Origin: Geomonas oryzisoli
GTDB lineage: Bacteria > Desulfobacterota > Desulfuromonadia > Geobacterales > Geobacteraceae
Assembly (NCBI RefSeq): GCF_018986915.1
Contig: NZ_CP076723.1
Span: 2,823,501 to 2,887,500, forward strand
DNA length: 64,000 bases
Direction of reading: 5' to 3'
This document shows positions 1-10,164 of the stretch, piece after piece (position 1 is the stretch's first letter; each line of letters opens with the position of its first letter). The translations under genes were made by a program, and so were the position numbers. The notes below the pieces were generated by a model. That model had not been told where the DNA came from, did no database searches, and saw nothing but the letters and a program-made list of their open reading frames with translations.

Positions 1-158
1 TAGTAAAGCGGGGCAACGGTGGTGTTGGAGACGACGGCTGCGGTGCCGGTGAGCCCCAGTTCGCGGCAGAGGGTGCCGATGGTTCCCAGTATCCCCGCGC
101 CAAGCCGTATGTCGTAGCTTCGTTCTCCCAGCGCCACTTTTATCTGTTGGACGTTCAC
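1..158 (-). CDS. aroB: 3-dehydroquinate synthase, N-terminal part (cut by window edge)
   Basis: Reading the minus strand from a GTG at 158 gives an opening of VNVQQIKVALGERSYDIRLG, followed by a GTAAVVSNTTVAPLY segment. This is the usual start of 3-dehydroquinate synthase, the NAD-dependent enzyme that closes DAHP into 3-dehydroquinate in the shikimate pathway. Only about 52 codons are in the window and the active site is outside it. The GTG overlaps the TGA of the upstream aroK by four bases (GTGA), so the two genes are probably translationally coupled. The aroK-aroB pairing supports the call. Confidence 0.85.
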   Translation of the reverse strand, partial: MNVQQIKVALGERSYDIRLGAGILGTIGTLCRELGLTGTAAVVSNTTVAPLY

Positions 159-670
159 AAAGACCCCTTGCAGTAATTCAGTACCAACTCGACCACTTGG
201 ACGATTTCCTTGCCGGTGGTGTCGATGCGGACGTCGGCATCGGCGTAAAAAGCCTCCCGCCCCTCCAGCATGGTGCGGATTTTCACGACCGAGGCATCGT
301 CTGCCAGCAACGGCCGCTCGCTGTCGCCGCTCACCCGCTGGGCGATGGTCTCCACGCTCGCGGTCAGGTTCACGATGCAGCCGTGGCTGTGCATCACGGC
401 CCGATTGGCCGGTGCGACGACCGCGCCGCCTCCGGTAGAAACCACCTGTCCCGAACCGGCCGCCACCCGCTCCAGTACTTTGGCCTCCAGTTCGCGGAAA
501 GAGGGTTCGCCGTCGGCGGCGAAGATCTCCTTGATGCTCCGTCCCGCCTCCTGGACGATGACCTGGTCCAGATCGACGAAAGACCACCCCAGCCGCTGCG
601 CCAGCACCTGTCCGACACTGGTCTTGCCGCACCCCATGAAGCCGGTGAGAAATATATTGTTGAGACTCAC
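155..670 (-). CDS. aroK: Shikimate kinase
   Basis: A 171-residue protein of normal shikimate kinase length. It phosphorylates shikimate at the 3-hydroxyl using ATP. The Walker A loop GFMGCGKTS lies at residues 10-18. The shikimate-binding DLD and the downstream STGGG motif (about residue 78) are present, as is the lid segment around RPLL. It overlaps aroB by four bases. The gap of about 260 bases to aroC upstream contains repeats, so aroK may be cotranscribed with aroC or not. The association of aro genes with pilMNOPQ is common in Proteobacteria. Confidence 0.95.
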   Translation of the reverse strand: MSLNNIFLTGFMGCGKTSVGQVLAQRLGWSFVDLDQVIVQEAGRSIKEIFAADGEPSFRELEAKVLERVAAGSGQVVSTGGGAVVAPANRAVMHSHGCIVNLTASVETIAQRVSGDSERPLLADDASVVKIRTMLEGREAFYADADVRIDTTGKEIVQVVELVLNYCKGSL

Positions 671-933
671 AAAAAACCTCTAACGCAAAGACGCGGAGCC
701 GCTAAGACGCAAAGGGGAACCTGATTGGCGACGATCTTCCGCTAACTGCCACTCCCCCGTCGTGAAGGGCCGGGGGGGATTTGCCTTTCCCGAACCTAAA
801 GCAAATCCCCCTAAATCCCCCTTCGCAAAGGGGGACTTTTGGTCACTAATCGAGAAGGGGAAAGACTGAAGGTTAAACTTTTCTTCGCGACTTCGCGCCT
901 TGGCGCCTCTGCGTTGACGCCTTTGCAGCGCTT
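671..933. repeat. Intergenic repeat cluster between aroC and aroK
   Basis: No gene is visible. The interval holds two diverged copies, in opposite orientation, of a short repeat built on AACGCAAAGACGCGGAG (around 683-717) and CTTGGCGCCTCTGCGTT (around 898-914). Between them is a GC hairpin at about 817-836, where CCCCCTTCG pairs with the following AAAGGGGG, preceded by more GGGGGATTT/AAATCCCC inverted sequence at 772-812. Repeats of this type recur in many genomes. Their role is unknown; the hairpin could act as a weak terminator for aroC. Confidence 0.6.
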
Positions 934-2115
934 TTAGAATTCCCGCAGGTACTCGATATAGGACGAGTAGTTCCTGGCGGTCTCGGCCACGGAATCGCCG
1001 CCGAATTTCTCCATGAAGGCGTTGGCGATCTCGACGGCGACCACGGCCTCGGCAACCACCGAAGCCGCGGGAACGGCACAGCAGTCCGAACGCTCCACGG
1101 TCGCCTCGAACGGCTCCTTGGTCAGGATGTCGACCGACTTGAGCGGCGTGTACAGGGTCGGGATCGGCTTCATGGCGCCGTACACCACGATCTCCTCGCC
1201 GTTGCTGATCCCCCCTTCCAGGCCGCCGGCCCGGTTGGTGTTGCGGTAGAAACCGGTTTTTTCGCCGCGCGCCATACGCTGCTCGTCGAAGTAGATCTCG
1301 TCGTGCACCTGGGAGCCCGGCAGACGCGCCGTCTCGAAGCCCGCACCGATCTCAACCCCCTTGAAAGCCTGGATGCTCATCACCGCAGCGGCCAGGCGCG
1401 CATCCAACCTGCGATCCCACTGCACGTGACTCCCCAGGCCCACCGGCAGGCCGGTCACCCTGACCTCGACCACACCTCCCAGGGTGTCGCCGGCGGCCTT
1501 GGCGCGGTCGATGGCCTCAACCATCTCCATCTCGGCCTTCGCGTCATAGGTATAAACAGGCGAGGAAGCGATCGCCTCCTGCAGCGCCTTGACCGGGAGA
1601 TCGGGGCGCTCCGCCTTCACTCCGCCCAACTCCACCACGCATCCGGTCACGGCGATGCCGAACCGGGCGAGATAGGCCTTGGCCACGGCCCCGACGGCGA
1701 CGCGGACCGCGGTCTCGCGGGCGCTGGAGCGCTCCAGGATGTTGCGCACGTCGTTGTGGGCATATTTCATCGCGCCGGGGAGGTCGGCGTGTCCCGGGCG
1801 GGCGCGGGTGACGCGGATGGAATCGTCGCGGTGCTCGGCGCTGACCGACATGCGCTGTTCCCAGTTGACCCAGTCCGAATTTTCCACCACCAGGGTAATA
1901 GGCGAACCCAGCGTTTCGCCCCAGCGCACGCCGGAGCGGATGCTGGCGCGGTCGGTCTCGATCTTCATGCGGCCGCCGCGGCCGTATCCTCCCTGCCTGC
2001 GGATCAGATCGGCGTTGATGTCGCTTTCGTTGAGCTTCAGCCCCGACGGGACCCCTTCGATGATGGCCGTCAACTGCGGTCCGTGGGATTCTCCCGCGGT
2101 AAGGTATCTGAACAT
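934..2115 (-). CDS. aroC: Chorismate synthase
   Basis: A 393-residue protein starting [21 protein letters not shown], the standard N-terminus of chorismate synthase. The enzyme makes chorismate from 5-enolpyruvylshikimate-3-phosphate with reduced FMN. The signature [15 protein letters not shown] (about residues 39-53) and the conserved RPGHAD and RSSARET segments are intact, and length is normal. It sits between the pil operon upstream and aroK-aroB downstream on the same strand. A hairpin at 2230-2259 separates it from the preceding lipoprotein gene, so it probably has its own promoter. Confidence 0.96.
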   Translation of the reverse strand: MFRYLTAGESHGPQLTAIIEGVPSGLKLNESDINADLIRRQGGYGRGGRMKIETDRASIRSGVRWGETLGSPITLVVENSDWVNWEQRMSVSAEHRDDSIRVTRARPGHADLPGAMKYAHNDVRNILERSSARETAVRVAVGAVAKAYLARFGIAVTGCVVELGGVKAERPDLPVKALQEAIASSPVYTYDAKAEMEMVEAIDRAKAAGDTLGGVVEVRVTGLPVGLGSHVQWDRRLDARLAAAVMSIQAFKGVEIGAGFETARLPGSQVHDEIYFDEQRMARGEKTGFYRNTNRAGGLEGGISNGEEIVVYGAMKPIPTLYTPLKSVDILTKEPFEATVERSDCCAVPAASVVAEAVVAVEIANAFMEKFGGDSVAETARNYSSYIEYLREF

Positions 2116-2229
2116 GCATACTCCTAGTGTTCTAATTCAGCGCCAATGGGCAGGGACTAAGGTCCGCTCGGCGTCGCAGCGGATAGTAGCAGTAAATCAT
2201 GCCGCAGGCAAAACAATATAACCGGATAA

Positions 2230-2259
2230 ACGAAAGCCAGGAGCGTCCCTGGCTTTCGT
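2230..2259 (-). terminator. Terminator-like hairpin after the pil operon
   Basis: A perfect 12-bp stem (ACGAAAGCCAGG paired with CCTGGCTTTCGT) with a 6-base loop lies just past the stop of the small lipoprotein gene. On the minus strand it is followed by a short T-rich stretch. It plausibly ends the operon that begins with pilM. Confidence 0.65.
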
Positions 2260-2283
2260 CGTACGGCAATTATGTCATTGTTG

Positions 2284-2586
2284 CTACTTGTTCTGGAATT
2301 TCTTCTGCGTCTCCGCGGTCAGGTTGGCCTTCGTCTCAGCCGACATCACGCTGCCGGAAAACAGGTACTGGCAATCCTTGTCCAGGTAAAAGACGACGGG
2401 TTGCTTCCTCACACTGACAACAACCTCGTAAAGGCCTGCGTAAGGTTTCTCAGAGATCTGCAGCACTTCGAATTCCATCGGAATGAACTTCTTGATGGTT
2501 TCCTGTACCTGCTCCTTGGCGGGCGCTTTGGAGCAGGCACTTACGGTCAACGCGATAAAACAGACTACCAAAAACTTCTTGAACAT
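2284..2586 (-). CDS. Small lipoprotein resembling a stand-alone DsbC N-terminal domain
   Basis: A 100-residue protein with a signal sequence and lipobox (VSAC, Cys18), so probably lipid-anchored in the envelope. The mature part contains KPYAGLYEVVVSV and VVFYLDKDCQYLFSGSV. These resemble the dimerisation domain at the N-terminus of DsbC/DsbG disulfide isomerases, but no thioredoxin domain or CxxC motif follows. It is the last gene of the pilM-to-lipoprotein run. A full DsbC-like protein with a comparable domain is encoded at 23983-24777. A role in folding or holding pilus-associated cysteine proteins is an inference. Confidence 0.7.
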   Translation of the reverse strand: MFKKFLVVCFIALTVSACSKAPAKEQVQETIKKFIPMEFEVLQISEKPYAGLYEVVVSVRKQPVVFYLDKDCQYLFSGSVMSAETKANLTAETQKKFQNK

Positions 2587-2615
2587 CTAAAAGCTCCTAA
2601 CGGGACCCCTGTCGA

Positions 2616-5600
2616 TTACTGCTGCACGCTTTCGGTGGCCGGTGCCGTGAGGCGCAGGTTGCGCAGCCGGTACAATACGGCGCCGACGAACAGGACCAGC
2701 AGTGCCAGCGGATATTTCACCACGAAGATGAGCGGAGTGAGCGCCCAGCGGGTCAGCATCCTCAGGAAACCGTGCTCGTAGATGAAGTCCGCGACCGGCG
2801 GGCTGTGTTTGTAGTAGAAGCGGACGAAGGCGCGACCCGGTTCGGACTTGAGCAGCACGTTGTCGCGGAAGTGCCTGAGCACCACGACCTGAGGGTCGAG
2901 GTAGCTGCCGTATGCCGCGGTCGCGATGAAGCAGCCGCTCTTGCCCGGGGAGGATGCAGGAGGCGTATTGGTGCCGGTGTCGCCGCCAGTGGTTGCCCCT
3001 ACGCTGCCGACCACGATCGGATCCTGGATATGGCCGAGGGTGGGATCGGAGTCCTGGGTGGGATCGTTGTCGGTAACAGCAAAGGTAACCGTGTTACCGT
3101 TGCGGACCAGCGGAGTGATCGGGGTCCAGGTTGCGCCGACCACCTTGTAGAAGACGGGGTTGGCGGGGAGCGAGTTGTAGGTGACGTCGACGTTGACGGT
3201 ACCGCTGGGCTGAACGTTGTCCAGACGGATACCGATCACGGAACTGATGGTGAAGTCGGTGATACTCGCTGGCTTGGAAGAAGCAACCAAGACCGGGTCT
3301 ACGGTGGAATATGCGATGGTCGTGGATCCGGTAGTGCCGGTGGTCCCGTTGACCGCGGCGACGGAGCTGACGCCGAAGCCGGTCAGGGTGAGCGGGTAGA
3401 CGCTACCGTTACTGTCAGTGATGTTGAGAGCGGCGGTGTAGCTTTTGATCGTCTGCGGGGTGAAGAGAATCGTGACCGGCAGCGACTGGCCGCTGGCCAG
3501 GACGTAGTTCTGCTGCGCGCTGGCCATGAACGCGCTGGCATCGGTGGTCGACACCGACGCGATGGTGATCGGGGTGGCTCCGGCGTTTTTCAGCATGATG
3601 GTGGAAGCCGCGGTAGTACTGCCGGTCAGCTTACCGCCAAAAGCATAGGCGGTGGTCTGGGTGCCGGCTCCGTCGGTGTAGATGATGGAGCTGGAGGAAA
3701 CACCGGGTGCGCTGACGGTGATGGTCAGCAGCTTGGTGACGACGGTGCCATCGTTGTCTTTGAGCTGGGCTACGAAGTCGTAGTCGCCGGCGCCGGAGGC
3801 GGTTCCGCTCAAGACGCCGTTGGAGAGCGTGATGCCCGGCGGCAGATTGCCCGATACCGACCAGGTGTAAGGCCTGGTACCGCCGCTTGCTATCAGCTGC
3901 TGCAGGTAGGTCGAGCCGCTGGTGACCGGGGGCAGCGTGGATGTAGTGATGGAGAGCGTCGGGTTGACGATGATGCTCATTGCGCGCGTGGCGATTGCCC
4001 CGGTGCCGTCGGTGACCTGCACGGTGAACAGCGCGGTGCCTGTGCCGGTCGGGGTACCGGTAATGTCACCGGTGCTGGGGTTGAGCTGAAGCCCCGGCGG
4101 CAAGGTCCCGTTGGTTATGGACCAGGCGTATGACGGAGTGCCCCCTACCCTGACCAGTTTCTGCGCGTAGTCGTTGCCGACTACCACATTGGGCAGGCTG
4201 CTGGTGGTGATGGAGAGCGCCGGGTTCACCGTAATGGTAAGGGTCTTGGTCGCGGTATAGGTCTTGTTGGCGACGGTATCCGTATAGCTTGCTTGCACCG
4301 TGAGGATGTTGCTCCCGGCGAACACCGGCCCGGTTGCAGCGGAGGTGATGCTGCCGTCGGAGTTGAGCAGCAGGCCTTGGGGCACCGTCCCCACCGCGGT
4401 CCAAACAACGCTGCTTTTGGGAAGAGTGACACCGCCGATCGATGCGGTGAGCTGTTCCGTGTAACCGGGGTTCCCCTGGGTCCAGGCCTTCAGGGTGGTG
4501 TTGTCGATGGTGAGCGAAGTGACGTTCATGGTGAACGTCTTGGTTGCCTTGGTATTGGCATTGTCGGTAACGGAAACGGTGAAGGTGTACGAGGGAAGTG
4601 CCGCCACGTCGACGGTGCCCGTGATGGCCCCGCTGCCGGAGTTCAGACTGAGGCCGGGCGGCAGGGTGCCGCTGGTGACGGTCCAGCTGCCGTAGGGGAT
4701 CACCCCGCCGTTGGCTGCCAGAGTGGCACCGGAATACACCTGCCCTGCGGTAGCATCAGGCAGTGCGGTGCTCGAGATGGAGAGGGGCTGGGTACCGACG
4801 CCGGCGCCGGAGAAATAGATCACCGCCTGGCCGCCATCAGAGTTGAACACCAGTTTGTAGCTGTTGGACGAGTTGCCGGAATAGGAACCGGCGCCGGTCG
4901 GCGAGAAACGAACCGTCATGTCGGCGCTGCTGCCGGGGTTGATGGTGACCGGTTTCGGAGTCATCAGCGAGAACGGCGCAGCCGGATCCGAGATGGATTC
5001 GATGGTGAGCTGGGTATTGCCGTCGTTGCGGACTTTGAAATTCCAGTCAGCGTACGGAGTCGCACTGGCGATGTCGACGTTGCCGAAGTCATGCGAACCG
5101 GAAAGGACCGGGTTGTCGGCGCTGTCGGTAATGACGAGCTGCGGCAGCGCGGAGAACTCGAGGAGCTGTCCGAAGATGTCGGAGTTGGACAGGGCGCGAC
5201 CGTCCTTCCAGACGATGAAGAACTTCCTGAAGTTGACGTCGCCGAAGGCAACTGCCGGCGCGAGCTGGTTGCCCGTGGCCACGGTTACGATGGAGTAGCT
5301 ACCGGATAGGTTGCCGGTGGGATCCACGAACTGGCCGTAAAGGTCGATGTTGCTCAGGTTGGCGCTCTGGTTGCGTGCATCCTCCCACACGACCAGGAAA
5401 CGCTGGTTGACGTTGTCGAATGCAGAGACCGGTGCCGACTGATCCCCGATCGCAGCGGAGACGGTGATCGGATTGCCGTAGGCGGTGAAACCCGAGAGGT
5501 CCATGAGCTGGGCCTGGATGTTTTTGCCGGTGGTGCTGCCGCCGTTGTTGTCCTCCCAGGCGACCAGCATCCGGTTGGTGTTCGGGTCGACCGCCAGGGT

Positions 5601-6737
5601 CGGGTTGGTCGCGCTGAAGGTCGCCGTGCCGAAGCTCATATCGGTAACGAAGCCAAGGCCCTGGTTCCTGCGCAGTTTGATCTTGGTCGGAGCATCATCG
5701 AGCGGGACGGAGGTGAACACCATGCTCTGATAGGTAGCGGTCGTCACCGGAGGAGGCCCGGCTACCGTGGTCTTGGTATACGTGATGGTCAGCTTGACGG
5801 TGGCGGCAGCGCCGCTCCACGCCGCGAACACCTCCCCGGTGATCGGGCTGTAGGCCAGTTTCGGATGGGCCTCGTTCAGGTGTACGGTCCAGGTATCGGT
5901 AATGGCGGAACCGTTGTCCGTGACGGAACCGGTCCTTACGGCCCGCGAGACAGACTGTAAGTTTGCGGTGGCCCCGGTCAGCGGGTCGACGTCGATGGTG
6001 CGCACGATGTTGTTGTCCGCCATGGGGACCGGGATATGCCCGACGACGACGGAGTTGACGACGCCGGCAGCGGTATAGGTCACGTTGTTGGCGGCGTTGG
6101 CATCGGTATCGAAGGTGGAAGTGTCAATCCAGGCCACGACGAACTTCTTGGTGACCTCGTTGTAGATGAGGTCCGGGTCGTTCTGGTTGATGTCCACACC
6201 GTTGGTGTAGGTGGAGATGGCGAAGTTGTTGCCGATCAGGGCCCCGGTCATACTTACGAACTGCCCGTAGATCTGGCCATAGCCGTTACGCGAGTCGGTC
6301 CAGACCACGAGGTACCTGCTGTTGGCAGGAGTGGTGGGGTCCTGGTAGAAGGCGACCTTGGGCTGGGACTTGTTCCCGGCCGTCGCGGTGATGGCGAAGT
6401 TCACCGGGTTGGCAGCCATGGTGGTCACATTGCCCGGCAGCCCCTGCCCCGGAGAGTCCGAGCCAACACTGATAGCGCCGTAGATCTGCTGCCCGTTCCT
6501 GTTGTCCACGAAGACGGTCAGGTAACGGTTGTGGGTCACCGTGTCGTAGGCCACAGCCGGTTGGGACTGGTCGGTGGGATCGCTGGTGACCTGGAAGTCG
6601 TTGGCCAGCACCTTGCCTGTTGTCTTGCCGCCGGTCGCTGCAGTACCGGAAACGTTACCCGTGTCACCAGAACAACTGAGCATAACCGCACACACCAGCA
6701 ACAGCAGTGCCCAGTAACCTTTTTTCAAGAAGTTCAT
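2616..6737 (-). CDS. Large secreted Ig-repeat protein with CFI-box C-terminus
   Basis: A 1373-residue envelope protein. I start it at MNFLKKGYW (6737), which has AAGGGG just upstream; the frame runs on to 6809 but that extension is not signal-like. After the signal sequence and Cys22, the first ~550 residues hold repeated blocks of the type [19 protein letters not shown], probably beta-propeller-like. An ASPM/hydin-like beta domain follows ([11 protein letters not shown]). Then come several putative-Ig modules marked by [20 protein letters not shown]. The C-terminus carries [20 protein letters not shown] and a hydrophobic segment, which matches the CFI-box C-terminal sorting type. Its place in the pil operon suggests a surface or adhesion role, but that is inferred. 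Confidence 0.75.
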   Translation of the reverse strand: MNFLKKGYWALLLLVCAVMLSCSGDTGNVSGTAATGGKTTGKVLANDFQVTSDPTDQSQPAVAYDTVTHNRYLTVFVDNRNGQQIYGAISVGSDSPGQGLPGNVTTMAANPVNFAITATAGNKSQPKVAFYQDPTTPANSRYLVVWTDSRNGYGQIYGQFVSMTGALIGNNFAISTYTNGVDINQNDPDLIYNEVTKKFVVAWIDTSTFDTDANAANNVTYTAAGVVNSVVVGHIPVPMADNNIVRTIDVDPLTGATANLQSVSRAVRTGSVTDNGSAITDTWTVHLNEAHPKLAYSPITGEVFAAWSGAAATVKLTITYTKTTVAGPPPVTTATYQSMVFTSVPLDDAPTKIKLRRNQGLGFVTDMSFGTATFSATNPTLAVDPNTNRMLVAWEDNNGGSTTGKNIQAQLMDLSGFTAYGNPITVSAAIGDQSAPVSAFDNVNQRFLVVWEDARNQSANLSNIDLYGQFVDPTGNLSGSYSIVTVATGNQLAPAVAFGDVNFRKFFIVWKDGRALSNSDIFGQLLEFSALPQLVITDSADNPVLSGSHDFGNVDIASATPYADWNFKVRNDGNTQLTIESISDPAAPFSLMTPKPVTINPGSSADMTVRFSPTGAGSYSGNSSNSYKLVFNSDGGQAVIYFSGAGVGTQPLSISSTALPDATAGQVYSGATLAANGGVIPYGSWTVTSGTLPPGLSLNSGSGAITGTVDVAALPSYTFTVSVTDNANTKATKTFTMNVTSLTIDNTTLKAWTQGNPGYTEQLTASIGGVTLPKSSVVWTAVGTVPQGLLLNSDGSITSAATGPVFAGSNILTVQASYTDTVANKTYTATKTLTITVNPALSITTSSLPNVVVGNDYAQKLVRVGGTPSYAWSITNGTLPPGLQLNPSTGDITGTPTGTGTALFTVQVTDGTGAIATRAMSIIVNPTLSITTSTLPPVTSGSTYLQQLIASGGTRPYTWSVSGNLPPGITLSNGVLSGTASGAGDYDFVAQLKDNDGTVVTKLLTITVSAPGVSSSSIIYTDGAGTQTTAYAFGGKLTGSTTAASTIMLKNAGATPITIASVSTTDASAFMASAQQNYVLASGQSLPVTILFTPQTIKSYTAALNITDSNGSVYPLTLTGFGVSSVAAVNGTTGTTGSTTIAYSTVDPVLVASSKPASITDFTISSVIGIRLDNVQPSGTVNVDVTYNSLPANPVFYKVVGATWTPITPLVRNGNTVTFAVTDNDPTQDSDPTLGHIQDPIVVGSVGATTGGDTGTNTPPASSPGKSGCFIATAAYGSYLDPQVVVLRHFRDNVLLKSEPGRAFVRFYYKHSPPVADFIYEHGFLRMLTRWALTPLIFVVKYPLALLVLFVGAVLYRLRNLRLTAPATESVQQ

Positions 6738-6786
6738 TTCACACCCCTTCATAGCCCGCTGATCCATGGGGCCCCTTATGCGATGG

Positions 6787-7374
6787 CTAGATACTGTCAG
6801 CAACGTCAAGTGTGGTCTTTGCGGTGACGGCTTTCACGTCGCCGTTGCCGCCGACCTCGGAGACCTCGAAAATGATGTCAACGTAGTACCGGAAGGTGGT
6901 TCCGGTGCAAAGTGGCATTGCCTGGGTGCTCCGGTTCAGGAGCAGCAATTTCTGGTCTCGGGAAAGGACGGGGACAGGAATCGTGACGGAGGTGTTCGGG
7001 GGCACGGGCTGGCTGTAGCTCACGAAGGAGTCAGCAAGAGCAGGAGCAGGAACCGTTCCGCCCGGAGCCGGCGTGTAGCGGATGGTGATCTTGCTGATGG
7101 AAAGATCCAGGAGCCGACCGCTACTGAACTGTGCCGTCGAGACAAAGTTGACGTCGACGTTATCCGTCTGCACGGTGCCGCCGCTGGAAACCCCGGTAGC
7201 GGAGCAGGAGTTGGCGGTGAGAATATCGGACTCGAACGGGTTGGTTTTGGCTGATGCGGTTGCGGTTACGGTGGTGAACTCACCGACTCCCCCCCCGACG
7301 TCGCCGCCGCCACAGGAGGTGAGGGCCGCGGTTGAACAGACCAGGCAAAACAACAGCGAAAACTTTTTCAGCAT
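6787..7374 (-). CDS. Hypothetical lipoprotein downstream of pilQ
   Basis: A 195-residue protein with a classical lipoprotein signal (LTSCGGG, Cys21) and a GGAGA site just before the ATG. The mature protein looks all-beta, with a Gly-rich linker after the lipidation cysteine. A single further Cys pair (NSCSATG and PLCTGT) might form a disulfide. I recognise no family. It lies 9 bases after pilQ and 49 bases before the large Ig-repeat protein, so it is cotranscribed with the secretin. A pilotin-like or pilus accessory role is possible but unproven. Confidence 0.7.
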   Translation of the reverse strand: MLKKFSLLFCLVCSTAALTSCGGGDVGGGVGEFTTVTATASAKTNPFESDILTANSCSATGVSSGGTVQTDNVDVNFVSTAQFSSGRLLDLSISKITIRYTPAPGGTVPAPALADSFVSYSQPVPPNTSVTIPVPVLSRDQKLLLLNRSTQAMPLCTGTTFRYYVDIIFEVSEVGGNGDVKAVTAKTTLDVADSI

Positions 7375-7383
7375 AAAATCTCC

Positions 7384-10152
7384 TTAAATTACAATCTTCG
7401 GCGTAATGAAGATCAACAGTTCGGTCTTGGTTTTCTGCTTGGAGTTCGACTTGAAGAGCCACCCGAGCAGCGGGATGTCGGCGAGGAACGGCACACCGGT
7501 ATCGGAATCGGTATCGCTGTCCACGTAGATGCCACCGATGACGGTGGTGTCGCCGTTGGAAACCACGAGTTCCGTGGTCGCTTCCTTCTTGTTGATCGGC
7601 GGCGGCGAGCCGGTACCGGGGGAGTTGTTGCTCGCCTTGATCTTCATGCTGACGGACCCGTCGGCGGTGATGTGCGGCGTAACCTCGAGGGTAAGCGCCG
7701 CCTCAACGAACTCGGTCTTGGTACCCTCGGCGGAGGTAGTCTGGTACGGGATCGACTGCCCCTGGGAGATCTTGGCTGCCTTGTTGTTCAGCGTGACCAC
7801 TTTCGGGGTGGAGATGATCTTTACCTGGCCGATGGTCGCGGCCGCCGCTATCCTCATGTCGAGCTGTACGTTACTGGTGAGCTTGCCGAAGGACATGCCG
7901 AGGCCGAGGCCTCCGGAGCCAGTGGCACCAGGGCCGGCAGTGGAAACGACGCCACCGAAGGTGGTCTCAACGTTGTTGATGTTCGCTACCGACGCGGAAG
8001 CGTCCCTGTAGGAGAGCCCCCACTGCACGCCGAGATCGCGGGTGAAGGTGGAAGTCGCTTCAACGATGCGCGCCTCGATCATGACCTGCTTCTCGGGGGC
8101 GTCCAGAGTCTTCAGTAACGCCCTCATGTCGTCCAGCGCAGGCTGAATGTCCTTGACGATGACCCGGCTGGTACGCGGGTCCTTGGTGATGATGCCGCGG
8201 TCACTCTTCAGCATGCCGAACTGCTGGGCGACCTCGTCTACCGCTGCGTAGTTCACCTCGAAAACTGCGGTCTTAAGCTCCATCATGCGCTCGGATGCCT
8301 TCTTCGCGGCCAGTTCCTCGTCAGCCTGGTTGGTCATCTTGCTGCGCGGTTTGATCTGGACGATGTTGCCCTGCTGCACCATGGCGAGCCCTTTGGCCTC
8401 CAGGATCACGTCCAGCGCCTGGTCCCAAGGGACGTTTACCAGCTTGATGCTGATGGTGCCGGTGACGTCGTCGGCGATCAGGAAGTTCAAGTTGCTCACC
8501 TCAGCGATCAACTGGAAGATCTTCCGGATGTCCGCGTCGGAGAACTCGAGGGTCACCCTCCTCCCCTTGTACACCTTCTTAACGCTGCGCTTCTCGACAT
8601 TTCCGGAGATCTCCGTCATCTGGTCATCGGAGCGTGCCGGAGCAGCCAGTTCGTCGGCAGCCTCGTGCGCCTTGGGCTTGGCAGCCGGAGCCTGCGGCAG
8701 TTTAGCCGGCACGGCCGGCCCCGGATTCACGATGTCCCAGGTGAGAATGCCACCCTTGCGGCTGGTCGTGTACTCGGGGTTGCCGTGCAGCTTGACTGCG
8801 ATCTTGGTGAGGTAACCACCTTTGACCTTCACCTGATAGGGGGTCACGGAAAGGACCGGAGAGCCGAACTTGGAGGTGTCCATGGCCCTTTGCAGGGGCT
8901 TGGGCACCTGGCAGTTGTTGATGGTAAGAGTGAGCCCCTGGGGACCGCGCACCGGCTCGCCCGGTTCACAGGTGCCGAAGAGCTTGAGGGAGATGCGCGA
9001 AACGCCGTCCACAACCTTGAAGTCTACCGCCTCAAGCGCCCCCTTCACATGGCGCCCCGGCGGGACCTCGGACTTCATGTTGGCAACCGGCGCGGGCTTG
9101 GCAACCGGTGCCGGTGCCGGAGCAGGAGCAGGGGCCGGTGCCGGTGCCGGAGCCGGTGTCGGTGCAGGAGCAGAGGCCGTCGTCGATGCCTTTGCCTTCA
9201 GCTTGATCTTCACGCCAAGGTCGCTCTTGACCACTTCGAAACCGGGGAGCCCCTCTCCGGAAGCGTCCAATACCACGCGAACCTTGTCGGGGGTGGAACC
9301 GACGCGGGCGTTGGCGACGCCAAAGGCGCCGACGGGAATCACGTTTACAGAGAGCGCGTTCTTCACCTTGAAAAGGTCGACCACGATGCGGTCCGGCTTG
9401 GCAAGCTTGAAGGAGTTAAAGGTTTCCACCCCTCCCTGGACCGAGAGTTCAACGCCGTCAGCGGCGGTGAGGACCGCGTTGAGCCGGGGCGCACCGCCGG
9501 CGTCGACGTCCTTATGGGGGGCCTGAGCTGCCTTGGCGGCGGTATTTGCAACGGCCTGGGCGGGTGGCGCGGGAACAACCGGCGCATCGCTCGCCTGGGA
9601 AGGCTGGCTCTTCGCGGCTGCGTCAGCCACCAATGTCTTCTCCTCGATGCGCGGCTCCGCTATCGGGGCTTCCCTCACCTCCACCGGTTCGCTCTTCGCC
9701 TCGGCCTCTTTCGGCAGGGTGATCTGGAGCTTGTTCTTGCTGGCGGGATCGGTAGCGACCGAGAAATCCACATCACGGGCGAGCACGAGGGAAACCCGCG
9801 TCAGCACGCTGCCTCCAATGGGCTGGCGTTCCACGTCGATGCGTTTGACGCTGCCGCGGTTCACTTCGATAGGAGAGGTAACAGCCCCCGGCTCGGTCTG
9901 GGAGATGTCGACGATGATCTTGGCCGGTTCCCCCCCCTTGTACGAGGTGTAGGTCAAGGGCTTGTCGCTGGTCAACTCCACGCTGGCACCGTCGGGCGAC
10001 ACGGTCACGGAGCGCAGTGTGCCGAAAGCCGATGCCTCGGCGGGAGCAGCCTCGTTTGTGGCGCTCATCCTCTTGACACAGCCGGCAGAAACCGTCAACA
10101 GGACGATGAGGGCCATGGCATGACAAAGTATTCTGCTCTGATACATGGTCAT
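7384..10152 (-). CDS. pilQ: Type IV pilus secretin PilQ
   Basis: A 922-residue outer membrane secretin that forms the pore for the type IV pilus. The N-terminal signal ends in a possible lipobox (VSAGC, Cys25), so this PilQ may be lipidated. Two AMIN-type domains follow (about 45-150 and 220-320), then a long Ala-Pro repeat linker (about 330-355) and a third beta domain. A secretin/TonB short N domain starts near 565 (VTLEFSDADIRKIFQLIAEV). The N1 and secretin domains follow, with VPFLADIPLLGWLFK near the end. AAGGAG lies eight bases before the ATG. It is the fifth gene of the pilMNOPQ order and somewhat longer than many PilQ proteins because of the linker. Confidence 0.96.
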   Translation of the reverse strand: MTMYQSRILCHAMALIVLLTVSAGCVKRMSATNEAAPAEASAFGTLRSVTVSPDGASVELTSDKPLTYTSYKGGEPAKIIVDISQTEPGAVTSPIEVNRGSVKRIDVERQPIGGSVLTRVSLVLARDVDFSVATDPASKNKLQITLPKEAEAKSEPVEVREAPIAEPRIEEKTLVADAAAKSQPSQASDAPVVPAPPAQAVANTAAKAAQAPHKDVDAGGAPRLNAVLTAADGVELSVQGGVETFNSFKLAKPDRIVVDLFKVKNALSVNVIPVGAFGVANARVGSTPDKVRVVLDASGEGLPGFEVVKSDLGVKIKLKAKASTTASAPAPTPAPAPAPAPAPAPAPAPVAKPAPVANMKSEVPPGRHVKGALEAVDFKVVDGVSRISLKLFGTCEPGEPVRGPQGLTLTINNCQVPKPLQRAMDTSKFGSPVLSVTPYQVKVKGGYLTKIAVKLHGNPEYTTSRKGGILTWDIVNPGPAVPAKLPQAPAAKPKAHEAADELAAPARSDDQMTEISGNVEKRSVKKVYKGRRVTLEFSDADIRKIFQLIAEVSNLNFLIADDVTGTISIKLVNVPWDQALDVILEAKGLAMVQQGNIVQIKPRSKMTNQADEELAAKKASERMMELKTAVFEVNYAAVDEVAQQFGMLKSDRGIITKDPRTSRVIVKDIQPALDDMRALLKTLDAPEKQVMIEARIVEATSTFTRDLGVQWGLSYRDASASVANINNVETTFGGVVSTAGPGATGSGGLGLGMSFGKLTSNVQLDMRIAAAATIGQVKIISTPKVVTLNNKAAKISQGQSIPYQTTSAEGTKTEFVEAALTLEVTPHITADGSVSMKIKASNNSPGTGSPPPINKKEATTELVVSNGDTTVIGGIYVDSDTDSDTGVPFLADIPLLGWLFKSNSKQKTKTELLIFITPKIVI
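9099..9176 (-). repeat. Ala-Pro coding hexamer repeat inside pilQ
   Basis: A run of GGTGCC/GGAGCA-type hexamers encodes about twelve Ala-Pro pairs in the linker between PilQ domains. The units are imperfect, so the tract has been stable long enough to gather silent changes. Confidence 0.8.
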
Positions 10153-10164
10153 CTGAAACGCTCC

